Shown: positions 44,214-54,750 of the stretch, in pieces | Numbering within the stretch: position 1 is the first letter of the stretch | Layout of the letters: every line of letters begins with the position of its first letter | Assembly: GCF_050947875.1 (NCBI RefSeq) | Contig: NC_134574.1 | Coordinates: 149,266,434 to 149,330,433 of the forward strand | DNA from: Dermacentor variabilis | Lineage: Eukaryota; Arthropoda; Arachnida; Ixodida; Ixodidae | Direction: 5' to 3' | Length of the DNA stretch: 64,000 nt | The notes under the pieces: model-generated | Databases searched by the model: none | What the model was told of the DNA's origin: nothing | Seen by the model: the letters and a program-made list of their open reading frames with translations, nothing else | Position numbers and translations under genes: made by a program

Positions 44214-46258
44214 TTAAAGGGACCCTGAAACGCTTTTGACGATTTTCTACAAACGTATTGAGTCGTTAGAGTAGGTCCTTCTGATCATTAATTGACACAT
44301 CTAAGTGCTCCGCGTAAAGCGTGTAATTTATTATAAGGTTTTAAATATGCACATCGCTGCCGGTCGCAGCACAATGCTCGGCGGAATTTTAAGCCGCCCC
44401 TACCCATATGACCGAAATCACCCATACGACGTCAGTGGGGCGAGCTATCCGATTGGCTGACAAGGGCGCGTGATCGATAATTTTTCCAATTTTATGGTAA
44501 ACAAATGATCTTCGTAATAGTTGGAATGTTAGTTAATTTGTTTTTATGAAAAGAAAGTAACATAAAGAGAATGCACTAGAATAATTTTTCAGTACACTTA
44601 AGCACTTCCGGCACACAGCATGTGTCGTCTGCTTGTGTTACAACGTACTCCATTTTGAAGAGAGCTCCGCGGTCAGAGTTGGTCTCAGTCTTTTCGCGAG
44701 CACTATGATTCGACTTTGTTGCCTTGCGGACTGCAAACGTAGCGACTGGCAATATGTCAAGCTGCGACATCGTGTCCCTCTGCAAGGCAGCGTACAAGCC
44801 AACTGGCTGCTGCGCATCGGACTGCCGCTATCCGATCGGCGCCAGGATTTGCGCGTTTGTGGCCATAACTTTACACCGGAAGATTACTAACGCAATAGCG
44901 TTTCCCCAGTCCGGTATTAGAGAGTTTTAGCCCAACGGGTTTACGGCCAGCGGAGCGGAGCGGGCGAGCGGAGACACGACTGCGCATGCGCACAACGCTG
45001 AGGCGGCCAGCGGTTTTACGGAGCAGCGTTTACGCCCGCTGGAAAGCACTCACCAGCGGAGGGTATACGCAGCGCGCGAGCGTGCGTAAGCGCACGCGGG
45101 CGTGTATGGGAAATGCAAGATGGCAGCCGCGAACATGAACGCCGGCAGTTCTACATCGACGACGGCGACTGCGGCGCTTAGCCGTACATTAGTACTCAGT
45201 ATATTATTAACAAATAATGTACTGAGAACATGTAATATATCTTTATTCAACATTTCTTGCATTATAAACGCAAGCGTAATTCAAATTCATTTCTCAGTAA
45301 CACCTATTCGGACCACTAGGTGGGGAAGCAGAGCGCCCCGCTCTCTCCGCTCGAGCGGGTGAGTGATCCGCCGGGCTAAAATTCTTTTTTCGCGAGCCGC
45401 TCCGCTGGCGCAACGGTGGAGACCGCGAGTGGAGCGAAACGTAAACCCACTGAGCTAAAACTCTCTATTAGGGAAAACGCAAGCGCAAGGGGACAGAGTC
45501 TGGCCGCTTGACTTTGCCGTAACGGGATGAGCCATGAGATGAGCAGAAGGGCAAATGCGAATGGTCTGCACGGTGCAGCCACCTGGTGGCACAGAGCTCA
45601 ACCATACACAGTAGCAGTAACGAAGTGTATTCTTCTTTGCTGCTGGTGTGTATTTTTCGCAGGAGTGTAATCATGAACACGTTGTTTTTATCAATGTTTA
45701 AAATGTTTTACACTTGGTTAGAGCAATATTAGCGCTTTGTTTGGCTGGTTAAGCTCTGCACCAACAAGTGTATGGACCGTGCAGACCGATCAGGCCGCTC
45801 ACGTACGTCTACGCTAAAGTTCCTTCATCAGCTTGAGTTTATGCCTACAGTCATTTGCCGAAATGACCAGCTTGCCTGTGGTTACCGGAATACAAGACAC
45901 GTTCGGCGCTACGACAGAATGCTCGCAACGCACGCTGCTTCGATAGCTCTCGCTTGGGGTCGACGGCCAAGCGGCTTGCGGAGCGGTCTCGCGCGGGCGG
46001 GGGCGGGCTCCAAAACAACCGGAAGTGGACGATGTGACGTCGCATCGTGACGCTGAACCAGTGAAGGCGGAGCTTAGCCCCGCTCGCTCGGCGAACGAGT
46101 TGAGGAGGAAAAGCATGGCTAGGGAGGAGGGTAACTTCTAATCGCTTGTAGCTCCATTAATACGTAACGCTTCACTTAAATTGTGGTGCTAATGTTCTAC
46201 TTAATCTGTACCCTACGCGTCTACAAAATTTGTCCGAACCGTTTCAGGGGCCCTTTAA
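44214..46258. mobile_element. MITE-like element with TTAA duplication and AGGGRCCCTGAAACG ends
   Basis: The two ends are inverted: AGGGACCCTGAAACG at 44218-44232 and, reversed, AGGGCCCCTGAAACGG at the right, each flanked by TTAA (44214-44217 and 46255-46258). TTAA duplications are typical of piggyBac and Kolobok superfamilies. No transposase is encoded, so it is non-autonomous. It interrupts Gypsy 2 gag and is therefore younger. It contains the inner element at 44920-45465. Confidence 0.8.
44915..45470. mobile_element. Inner 546-bp MITE with perfect TATTA duplication
   Basis: Element 44920-45465 has inverted ends GAGAGTTTTAGC...GGGTTTACG (26 bp, three mismatches) and is flanked by TATTA at 44915-44919 and 45466-45470. 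Removing the element and one TATTA rejoins the outer MITE. The interior is GC-rich with AGCGGAGCGG motifs near both ends. It encodes nothing. Nested two deep: Gypsy gag > outer MITE > this. Confidence 0.9.
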
Positions 46259-46527
46259 GGGCTTACGGTTGCGTTTCAGTTAGCCAGAACATCATGGCTT
46301 GTCCAAAGAGCGAGTTCACTCAGTTCCACGTTGATTTTTGCAGCACCTTTATCAATGACTTCGTCCACTATAGTATTGGCCCTGGTGACGATGACATCGA
46401 GGAGAGCCGCGGTGATCATCTCGTCTTGTGCACAAGCGCAGTCCTCCTGATCCGGCTTGTAGCCTGTAATGATTGGCTGGCCTCCTCAATGTGTCATGTA
46501 GAACGTCACCCACATGTTTAAGTCCGT

Positions 46528-46545
46528 AGCTGACTGCGCCACAAT
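46528..46545 (-). other. Primer-binding site of Gypsy 2
   Basis: The minus strand reads TTGTGGCGCAGTCAGCTA right after the LTR end (ATATTTCTACA). TGGCGCAGTC is a well-known tRNA-primer match in Gypsy elements. Confidence 0.65.
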
Positions 46546-46700
46546 GTAGAAATATTTCCTTCTTTGACCGCCTTCTTATCCGTCTTCATCTGCTTCCGTT
46601 CGTGACCAGGGAATCTTATATCTATCGCAACTGAGCACATCCGCGAGCGATTAGACATAAAATAATTACATAGTGACTACAACGAGGGACTTTACAGAGT

Positions 46701-47264
46701 CAGAAACGTGACAAGCCGCTGCTTCAAAGTATTGGACAAATAAACTACGGAGAGCAGAACACATAGATCCTGATTCAATTCATAAGCGGAAAGTTTGGAT
46801 AGCTTGGAATGCATATTTTGCCCCGCTTTTAAAACAAGCACCATATACGCTGCTAGAGACGTTTGGACATAAGCTTACTCAGCTCCGAAAGCAATTTTCC
46901 ATGCTCTCTGAAGCTGTGGCCGCAGCTTTGAGTCTACCACCTAGTCACCGTCCACAATATTTCCCGAAACAGAAGTTTGTTTTAAGCCACACCGGCATCA
47001 TGTACATCCATTGTAAACACGGAGGCAACATAGGCAGCTTAGACAAGCAAAGGACGCGTCAGCACGCGATCAAACATGGCAGCCTCCACGGTATCGCTGC
47101 GAAAAGGGTCAAAAGTGTCATTTTTATAGCCTTCATTATACACGGCATGACAAGAGACAGAGAGAAACAAGTTCTAGCAAGGTCGCCAAGCGCAACTGAC
47201 CAATTGCTTCAGTCACTGGTGCACGTTACGACTTCTGATTTTAATGCGCTGTCAGAGGATAGGG
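46701..47264. other. Unclassified, one open frame without known domain
   Basis: Plus-strand frame 46901-47275 (124 codons) has no domain I recognise, and it runs into the SINE at 47265, so its end is not genuine. Coding status doubtful. Confidence 0.25.
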
Positions 47265-47425
47265 GAAATTACTAGAAGTTACTTATTGAAATAAAGAAAT
47301 GATTAATTAACGGAAATAAAAATGGATGAAAAAGCAACTTGCCGAAGGTGGGGAACAACCCACGTCTTCGCATTACGCGGGAGATGCTCTACCAGTTGTG
47401 AGCTACCGCGGGGCAGTTTTGCGAT
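47265..47425 (-). mobile_element. Ruka-like SINE with tRNA-like head
   Basis: On the minus strand: A box region GGTAGCTCACAACTGGTAGAGC, B-box region GTGGGTTGTTCCCCACC, then the body GGCAAGTTGCTTTTTCATCC and AATTTCCCCTAT. It has the best-preserved head of the family in this window. The final 3' portion is truncated near 47265. Confidence 0.8.
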
Positions 47426-47639
47426 TCACTTTATTGGGTATTTACGTATTTACAACTAGAGCTAACCCTCGCAGTGTTAGCCAGCATCACCACTCACAAA
47501 CCTAGGCGGCGGATGTGGAACATCCTTTTCTGCCGCAGGCGTAACGAGTACGTAATCTTTTTGGGGGAAGGCAACGGGTCAATAAACCCACATATGCTGC
47601 CTGAGGGCATCGTTGTTGGCGGAGTGGAGACCCTCGTAT

Positions 47640-47776
47640 GTAACAAACGAAAAAGGGAGTTAACCGAGGGGCCCGATTTTTAATAATCATATCATAATAA
47701 GCCAACAAACAATGACACCAAGGAAAACATAGTCGAAATTACTTGTAGTTAAAGTGTATGAAAACACAACTTGCCA
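47640..47776 (-). mobile_element. Ruka-like SINE body
   Basis: Minus strand reads GGCAAGTTGTGTTTTCATAC, AATTTCGACTATGTTTTCC, GTTTGTTGGCTTATTATGA and ends at GGTTAAC. The head is missing. It has the same orientation as the copy at 47265, with 214 bp between. Confidence 0.75.
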
Positions 47777-47899
47777 AACAAAGCTGCCCGAGGGTCACAT
47801 AAAGAAGAACACAGCGTTCCCATTTCTCTTTCTAGGACAGACATCGCAAGGTAGCTTCATCACCTGGCACGCAGGCTCTCTTTAGTAAAGTGGAGCACT

Positions 47900-48475
47900 C
47901 CAAATATAAGGCGCTCCAGGTTGCACGAGCTGAACCCTTCGCTCCAACTGCGATCTCCACCCGGGCTTCACCGACGTGAGTCATCGCTTGTATACTGGCT
48001 GTGGTTGGAAGTGCCTTTCACGAAGGCTTGCACTATATTTACTGGCATCACCGGCAGTATGTCTGCGGCAGCGAACAGGTCACCGAACATTTATTTTGCC
48101 ACTGTAGTTGATTACATTCGGAAAGACGAACACTATCGCATTGCAAAGACTGAACGATCGACCGTTGTCCGTGCAGGCGATACACGAAGACCTCCCCAAT
48201 CGCTCGTCGGCCGACAGAACTGTGAAGGTACTTTTGTCTTTCTTCAAGGCAACTGGCCTGTGTGAACGCCTTTGACTTGGTTAGGCCCTCCACGCGCGCG
48301 CGCGACCTCACGGCGTGTTTCCTTGCCTCACTCGTCTATCTATCTCACCTTTACATTCCCCCCCTTCACGGGCTTCAGTGGAGGATTGCCAACCAGACGC
48401 ATTTCTGGTTAACAGCCCCGCGTTCTTTCTTTTTGTCCTCCTCCTTCAAAACAGAGCAAGAAACTTATAATAATT
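47900..48475 (+). mobile_element. I-clade LINE 3' end (family E), plus strand
   Basis: C-terminal block CGSEQVTEHLFCHCSRLHSE (about 48063-48120), then stops, then the pyrimidine-rich 3' UTR with GTGGAGGATTGCCAACCAG, comparable to the tail of the minus-strand copy at 6530. Broken by stops and a frameshift. Confidence 0.7.
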
Positions 48476-48489
48476 TGAAGCCCCTTTTT

Positions 48490-49255
48490 ATAGCTGCCTC
48501 TAATGCCAGAGCCACCTGTCGATATTGTGCAATATATGGCCTGGTTTACCAGGCTAATTACTCGACCAATGATGCGTGCTTTGATCTCGTGGTTCCGCAG
48601 TGTCTCCGACTCGACATACTGAGAGCCATGCATGACGAAACGATATTTGGTTATCTTAGGTTTATTAAGACCTCGAACCAAAATTAGGAGTGTTTTTATT
48701 GGTCTAAAATGCGCGACATTCAAGCAATGAGTCACCAGTTGCAAACGATGTCAGCGGTACAGGGGACCTACGACCTTTCCTCCGAGTCTCCTTCATTGTC
48801 TGCTACCGCTTAGTCTGTGTTTTGAACAAGTGGGTGTAGATGCTTCAGGCACATTTCCACGATCGTCCAACGATAACAGATAGGTGATCGTACGTGTCAG
48901 TCACCCAACCCCTTACGCAGAAGAGGCGGCCGTGCATATTGAACAGCTCCATGCGCTGCAGCATTCTTGATTCAATTTAATCTTGTTCTTCATGGCCCTC
49001 TCCGCGTAATCAAAGTTGATCGGGTCACCACTTCGTCGAGGAAGCCGTGGAAGAATTGCTTCGTCTGCAGTTCGCAATTCCGCCATCCGACACCCTACCA
49101 ACCTCAAACTAACGTTCTTGTCGCACATACAAACAGAACCCTCGCTAACGTGCTGGCCATGTGCATGTCTTCTGACCACAATGACTCGTATGTCGTGCTT
49201 CCATTCATCACCTATGCTTATAATACTGCAAAGAATTAGACTATGTATGGATTTA
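48490..49255 (+). pseudogene. Gypsy relic 3, integrase zinc domain and core
   Basis: Zinc domain: YQANYSTNDACFDLVVPQCL then RLDILRAMHDETIFGYLRFI; the family has H-D-x-x-x-x-G-H, but the second His is Tyr here. The core resumes as FRHPTPYQPQTNVLVAHTNR then LANVLAMCMSSDHNDSYVVL and PFITYAYNTAKN at about 49080-49238. Middle parts are in broken frames. At 49256-49264 it is cut by an insertion and continues at about 50985. Confidence 0.8.
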
Positions 49256-49263
49256 AGTCCTTT

Positions 49264-50984
49264 TGTAGCGTAAAGCACGCGGGTTGGAGCCGAGCTTCGC
49301 GTGCTTCTGCGCCTGCCATACTGCGGATGCGGGGGATCCGCGTGACGTCACAAGAGGCGCAGCTGCGTCGCCCACTGCCGCCGACTGCGGCGCATTCCAG
49401 AGGTGTGACGTCGCAGTCTCCGCAGACGCGCCGGCGCCGTGTGCGCCCGCTGCTCCATTTAAGGCCTAAATATAGTCTGACGCGTGGCGTGAACGCGGCA
49501 CACATTACGTCACGTTGGCGAGAAAAGCGCCTATAGTTCGAACCAATGCCTCCTTTACTAGATGCCAGCCGCGTTGTCCGTAAACCCGGTTCCTGGCCCT
49601 CTCCCTTTTCTCTCCTCCGCGAAAAGGCAACGAGCGCCGCTTGTGGCGGACTCTGCAACTTAGATCACGTGCTGCGGCCTCTGAGAGTACCATGGCGTCT
49701 GTTGCCATCTGGGAGGCCCGCGATAAAGCTCGCTAACAGACGCCCGCGCCTATAAAGCGCCGGCGGAGTATTCAGCCGTCGCTGCCACATCCGCCGGAAG
49801 TTGAAAAGGCAACGAGCGCCGCCTCAAGGAATTTATGCTGAACTAACTTCAACTAAGGGAATCGCCGCCGCAATAGGAAAGCGAGCAACGCGGCTGGCAT
49901 CTAGTAAAGGAGGCTTTGTTCGAACCCATGGTTCGACGTACTGGCGCCACCGACGTAAGCAGACGCGGCCAACCAGGCCTACGCCCTCCGACACCGACGG
50001 CGTCTAACGACGCTCGCCCGCGCGCCGATAACGTCGCACAACGCGCCTTTAAGATTGCGGCGCGCGGCACTGCGCATGCGCGAGGAGGGCGCACCGTGCG
50101 TATAAATGCACGGGAGAGATGGTTGATGCAACGCGCTCGACATGGAGGTGTTAAGAACGGCCTGCTGCGGTGCAAGCTTTGCCAGCCATGTGTGAGAGGG
50201 GCGTCGACTTTTCCTGGAAAGCCACCATCATCCTCTAGCCAAACGGCGTCACTAAGTCTACTGTGTTCGGAGGACAATACGCTGCGTCCTCGATTCTTCG
50301 TCGCGGGATTGCCGAGATGATTTCGACGAACCAGACTTTGTGACTGAACACGCCACCGCCAACCCGGTCTGCCGTGAGCAACGGAGTTCCCGAGGGAACG
50401 TATTTGGAGGGCCCGTCCCACGCACCGCTCCATACGTAAGCCCCGAGTTCTGCGAAGACCATCTGACCTCGGTTGGGGACCGTGAACCTGTGCGGAAGTG
50501 TATGTGTGTAAGCCCTCCCGCAAAAAAAGGCGGCTCGTCTACGATGATTGGTCGAACGTTTCCCTCACCTAGAGATCGAGGGAGGACCGAGTGTTTATAA
50601 ACCACTGTTGTGCGGCTGCTCAGTGTACTTTCTCTCGCAGTCATGCTAGACTGATGAACTGCAACGTCCTTATGTAGATACTCTAAATAAACCCATATTC
50701 CTCGTTCTCGATGAGAAGCAGTCCTTCCCTTCAACAACGTCCTCAGCGTGTATAAGTTGGACGACGGCATAGGCCAGCTACCACCTAATTCATGCCCGAC
50801 TCCAATCTTGACAACTGGTTACGAACGGTGGGATTGACCTCCCAATCCTTACAGAGGTTAAGGAGAGTCGCGCCGCTGCCAGTCGGAGCAAAAGATTCGA
50901 AAATTAACGAAACATAACCGCACCTTTACGCTACGTATATCCTGGCATAGCTGAGCTAAGCCACTGCCAATTTTTTTACCGGTT
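49264..50984. mobile_element. Composite insertion in Gypsy 3 integrase
   Basis: Separates two parts of one integrase. It begins GTAGCGTAAAG (49265) and near its right end has the inverse, CTTTACGCTAC (50924-50934). Inside are a 27-bp perfect inverted repeat (49549-49575 with 49887-49913), a 20-bp direct repeat (49621-49640 and 49803-49822), an LTR, and a piece of the repeat found at 18-70. Probably several events. Confidence 0.6.
50262..50813 (+). repeat. Gypsy-type LTR (truncated element)
   Basis: Ends TTGACA, followed directly by ACTGGTTACGAACGGTGGGA, a tRNA-primer-like leader. It holds TATA-like GTTTATAAACC (about 50593-50603) and AAATAAACCC (about 50684). The internal region stops after ~100 bp. 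The 5' limit is uncertain (TGTG at 50262 or at 50340). Confidence 0.55.
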
Positions 50985-51513
50985 TTACGCACCTTCATGG
51001 TTGAGCAGCATTCACACAATACTACCGTTTAACTTTCACAGCGGGTTTTCGGTTGCCGAGACGCTGTGCCTTGTCGAAGAAGCCCGTCGTATTGCTCGTG
51101 TTCGTACTGTGGCGTCACAACATCGATCGAAGGAGCGCTATGACAGCAGACATCGGCCTATATCGCATACTAAAGAAGAGTTTGTATGGCTGTGGACCCC
51201 TCAACGCAAACGTGAACCTATGCCAAAAGTTCCTATCCCAGTATACTGGCCTATTCGTCGTCGTAGGTCGTTTAAGAGAGTCGACCTACATGGCGACACG
51301 CCTGACGCTAGCTGGTCGCTGGTGTCTCCATACCCAGTTGGCACATGTTACTCGTCTGAAGCTGCTTCAGCCCACTTTTCGCCAGTGATTGGGTTCGCCC
51401 AGCGGGCTTCGTCTGCGAACCGGGGATTGCTACGGCGTGGTCCGGTAAAGAAGAAGAGGGCGAAGACGAAAGCTAGCGGCAGTCTCTCGACGCCATCTTT
51501 ACATCGCCTGTAA
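50985..51513 (+). pseudogene. Gypsy relic 3, integrase C-terminal part
   Basis: Reads ILPFNFHSGF, then VEEARRIARVRTVASQHRSK then ERYDSRHRPISHTKEEFVWL and WTPQRKR, a standard Gypsy integrase tail, then after a frameshift QKFLSQYTGLFVVVGRLRES. Continues the core at 49238 after the insertion. The frame ends at 51511-51513 near the element end. Confidence 0.8.
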
Positions 51514-53446
51514 AGAGGCCCCATTTTCCCGTAACACTATCTTTTTCAGTCTTCTCTACCGTTCGCGGTTTCCGAAGTTTGTTTATTCAGCGTACCGAGT
51601 ACTACTAGACACTACTTCGTTTCGTTCAGCAAAGTGCAGCCGCTCAACTTTAATATTCAGCACCGTAATCATTTTCTGTGGTACGTTTAAGGCGCGCTGT
51701 GTAGACATGTTCACAAAGGCAGCACGAGCTTCCAGGGCATTCCCATAAAACCTTGTTTCCTTTCCGTTTAACATCCGTTTTTGTCGTTCTTGTGCTCACC
51801 TTTGACCTCTCGTTGAGAGCAGCAGGCAGAATATTGTTTCCTTATGTCGCGCGGAACGTCTACAATATTTGAAAGAAAAGCATTACTTGATGTACGGTAT
51901 GATCTAATAACAGCGTAAAAGGTGGGGCAAGCATTCACAGTGCTGACTACCAATAACTAACAAGCGAAAATTTTCGATGACACAATTTACGGTAACGAAC
52001 CAACCAGTTGCATAGAGTGCAGGTATGTATGAGTTCTGGTACACCTTGTGGACCACTATTAAAGGTGCTAAATATATTTCGCGTAGAGTATACCCTCGTG
52101 CGCGCCGAAGATACCAAGCCAACAAACGCAGTTGGAAGCACCACCGTGTTGGCGAATATAACAGATTTACAGGTGAGAGTGCTTAAAGCGTTTCACCAAA
52201 ATAACGAGGACACTTTTGCACGCAGGTGTAGTTGAAATTTAACTGCTTTGAGTAACTCTCGGTGAGCTCGTATAGCGTTAGAATATACCTAAGGGGGCCA
52301 GCGATACGACGCGTCTCTATTGAAAGTGTAGTAACAAGCTAAATTGGTGGTGCTCGACATCATCAAATCCGTTCGGAGGAAGCTGTATTTTGTTTGCGCA
52401 AATATTTCTCTTCATCGATTCAGGTTTGCAGCTTCACAAATCAGCAATAAGAAAACGATATCCCGGTTATGTACACTGCTCCTAATAATATGTCTAAATG
52501 CCAAGAAAATTGACGTATTGGACATCGCTCTCAATTATGCCACAAATTAATGAGTACGACTTTTTCATATCCCTCCTAATCATTGCGACAGTTGCACGCA
52601 AGCTGTCGATCTATATATAAATTTTGCCCACTTGACATGGTGTAACAGGTGCAGTTTACAGAACTGCAGTTTCAGTTTCTTGGTGCCGGATGGCGGATCT
52701 GCGAAGTTAGTGCATCGTTTTTTTTAAGCTTACAATTAATTTTAGTGAATAGTGTAAAAACGTCGAGGTAGTAAATACAAATCCTGCTTCAGAAATTCAC
52801 TAGAATTTAACTTACGCTATCAAATGCAACAACTTTCATTTAAATCAATCCAGCAGTTGCCTCATGACACCATTTCTGCATCCTACATGTATTTTAATAT
52901 AGCGCAATTGGAGTTCGCCTCTTTAGACCAGATGACCACGGCCGGAAGGGGCACTGCTCTTCAAGAAGGAAGGAACAGAAACAGTAACTGACGATCAAAA
53001 ATACGGATCGAGAAAAGTGCAGTAGGTCAGATCACAAAGTCTGAGGTAGAACATAGCATAGAGCGGGGTAATATGAACAAAGCTTACAATAACACTGCGT
53101 GCAAATCAAATCAATATGACAGTTTAGACCATACACCTGTTTCTGGATAAGCAGAAGAGTTTGGCACTTCTTTACATTAGGCAGCCTTTCATTTCCTGGC
53201 GGTTATTGCGATTGGATATGTATGTTATGCGCTGTCAAAGTGAAAACCAGGAGAACCTAAAAGATATTGGTAATTTAAGATATGTATTCCTTGGCTTTTG
53301 CTGGCCACATCACTCGGGAATATTTACCGTGCTTTGTTAAGTTTGTGTGGGGCGGGGGAGGGGGATGGGGGGGGGGACTAGTGGTACTTTTCTAACCTAC
53401 TTTGTTTTTTCACTTTAAATAGGATCGTTATTTCTTATTTTTGCAG
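51514..53446. other. Intron-like AT-rich DNA
   Basis: No element recognised. A possible donor at 52167 (TTACAG/GTGAGA) ends an open stretch, but its phase does not fit the exon chain. A G-rich run lies at about 53350-53378. The last bases form the acceptor (TTCTTATTTTTGCAG). Confidence 0.4.
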
Positions 53447-53575
53447 TAAATAGGTATCACACCGGAAACGAACAGCCCCCGCCAAGGAACAAACATTTTG
53501 AGGGGGAGTGCTTTCGTAACGGCGGCAGAGAAGTGAACTGCGGTGGCACTGAGGACAGGATATGCTGCGAGTGCT
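53447..53575 (+). CDS. Putative secreted Cys-rich protein, exon 3 of mature chain
   Basis: Acceptor TTATTTTTGCAG (ends 53446) and donor GTGAGT (starts 53576). Length 129 nt, multiple of three, phase 1 at both ends, so it joins exon 18893-19012 in frame through its last base. It encodes LNRYHTGNEQPPPRNKHFEG, then ECFRNGGREVNCGGTEDRIC then CEC: five Cys, one pair adjacent. Gly/Cys spacing looks like a disulphide-rich secreted domain, but I do not recognise the family. Ends in one base of the next codon, so at least one more exon is required. Best of the three exons by composition and splice sites. Confidence 0.55.
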
Positions 53576-54226
53576 GTGAGTTACATTATATATTGTTTGT
53601 TCAAGTTTTATAGTGATAGAAATTTTACAGGATGTTTGTTTTTTTCGGACCATGCATAATGATTTTTTGTAAGAAGGTTATCATTAAAGATATTTTAATA
53701 CAGCCTTATTTTCTGAAATCTCGATGATCGCTTCTAAATTGAGATATTATTAACCGAATTTCAGCGCTCAAGCCAAGCCACATCGAGACCGAACGCGCGC
53801 CGCAGCTACGTCAGACGAAAACGCTTTGTGTGTCACGGAGTTTCAATGATGGCAAGTCGCGGCAAATACTGACACAGCGCCTCGCTACAGATGCTTAGCA
53901 GGCAAAGCGTGCCGTGTATCAGTATCTACCGGATATTCAGTTTCGAACATAGACGCACTTTTCGTAATAGATCGTTTCTGTTTGATAACACTCACGCCGC
54001 GCTCGGCTTCCATACTGGCTTGATTTCCTATGAAACGAATTTTGTGGTGCCTGGCTTGCCTGGATCGAGCGCAGAAATTTATATGGGTGCAATTTTCAAG
54101 ATTAAAAAAAACGATGGGGGTGCATTAAAATGTTACTGCCTCCAAATTTGACATTTAAATAACTGTCCAGAGCTTTCAAATAAAACTATAATTGACAATC
54201 CTTTGTCGAATATTCATCTGATACCC
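53576..54226. other. No confident gene; one candidate terminal exon
   Basis: After an AG at 53764 (TTAACCGAATTTCAG), the phase-1 frame stays open for ~45 codons to a TAG near 53896. It has only one Cys and could be a repeat. Listed as a candidate last exon, not as a feature I support. Confidence 0.25.
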
Positions 54227-54750
54227 CCGCAGGGGCGTCTGCGTAAGCAAGCGTTTGGTGTGTTGCGACACCACGTACCCGAGCACACGAGGGTTGGATC
54301 CTCCCGCGTGTAGCTGTGCGCAGCTTAGCCGTGTCCGGCGAAAGGGGGATCCTGGGGTTTGAGCCGATGCTGGGTATTCGGACCTTTAAGGCCCCCCGGC
54401 GGAGGCAACACTCCTCTTTTGCCTCTGCTCCACGTAGACGGCACCCCCGGACTGACCCACCCGGGGAAAATCGGCAGTCGCCTCTTTCTGTCTCTCCCTC
54501 CTCAAACCTTCGCCTTTCTCTCTCACCTTTTCCTCTTTCCTCTCTTCTCTTCACTTCTTATTACTTCCGTATTTCCTGGCGGCAAGGGTTAGCCTTGCGC
54601 ATTAAGCCCAGCCTCGGGTATAGGTATTTGGTTATAGTGGGAATGTACCGCTGGCGTGCGCAGAACTGCATACTTCCCGTCCTGTGTCGTCCCCTGGTTG
54701 GGCTCCATGGTGGGTGGCGGCCATCCCTGCCGAATATATTATTATTACTT

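Larger units (their letters stand above)
40900..46700 (-). mobile_element. Ty3/Gypsy relic 2, minus strand, split by a MITE
   Basis: Minus-strand order: LTR end and primer site (46546-46528), gag part 1, [MITE 44214-46258], gag part 2, protease, RT, RNase H, integrase, remnant of 3' LTR. A block with GACCGCCTT(C/G)TTATCCG occurs at about 46564 and 40988, consistent with direct LTR repeats, but the similarity is short, so LTR limits are approximate. All coding parts carry stops. Confidence 0.75.

Noticed and set aside
46901..47275. 124-codon plus-strand gene
   Set aside because: No known domain, and its 3' end is formed by a SINE, so it is probably chance.
49236..50523. Long GC-rich frames on both strands
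   Set aside because: Frames follow from GC-rich repeat DNA of the composite insertion and LTR; no domain found.
52079..52167. Extra exon ending TTACAG/GTGAGA
   Set aside because: The acceptor is weak and the phase (1 in, 0 out) does not fit the neighbouring exons.
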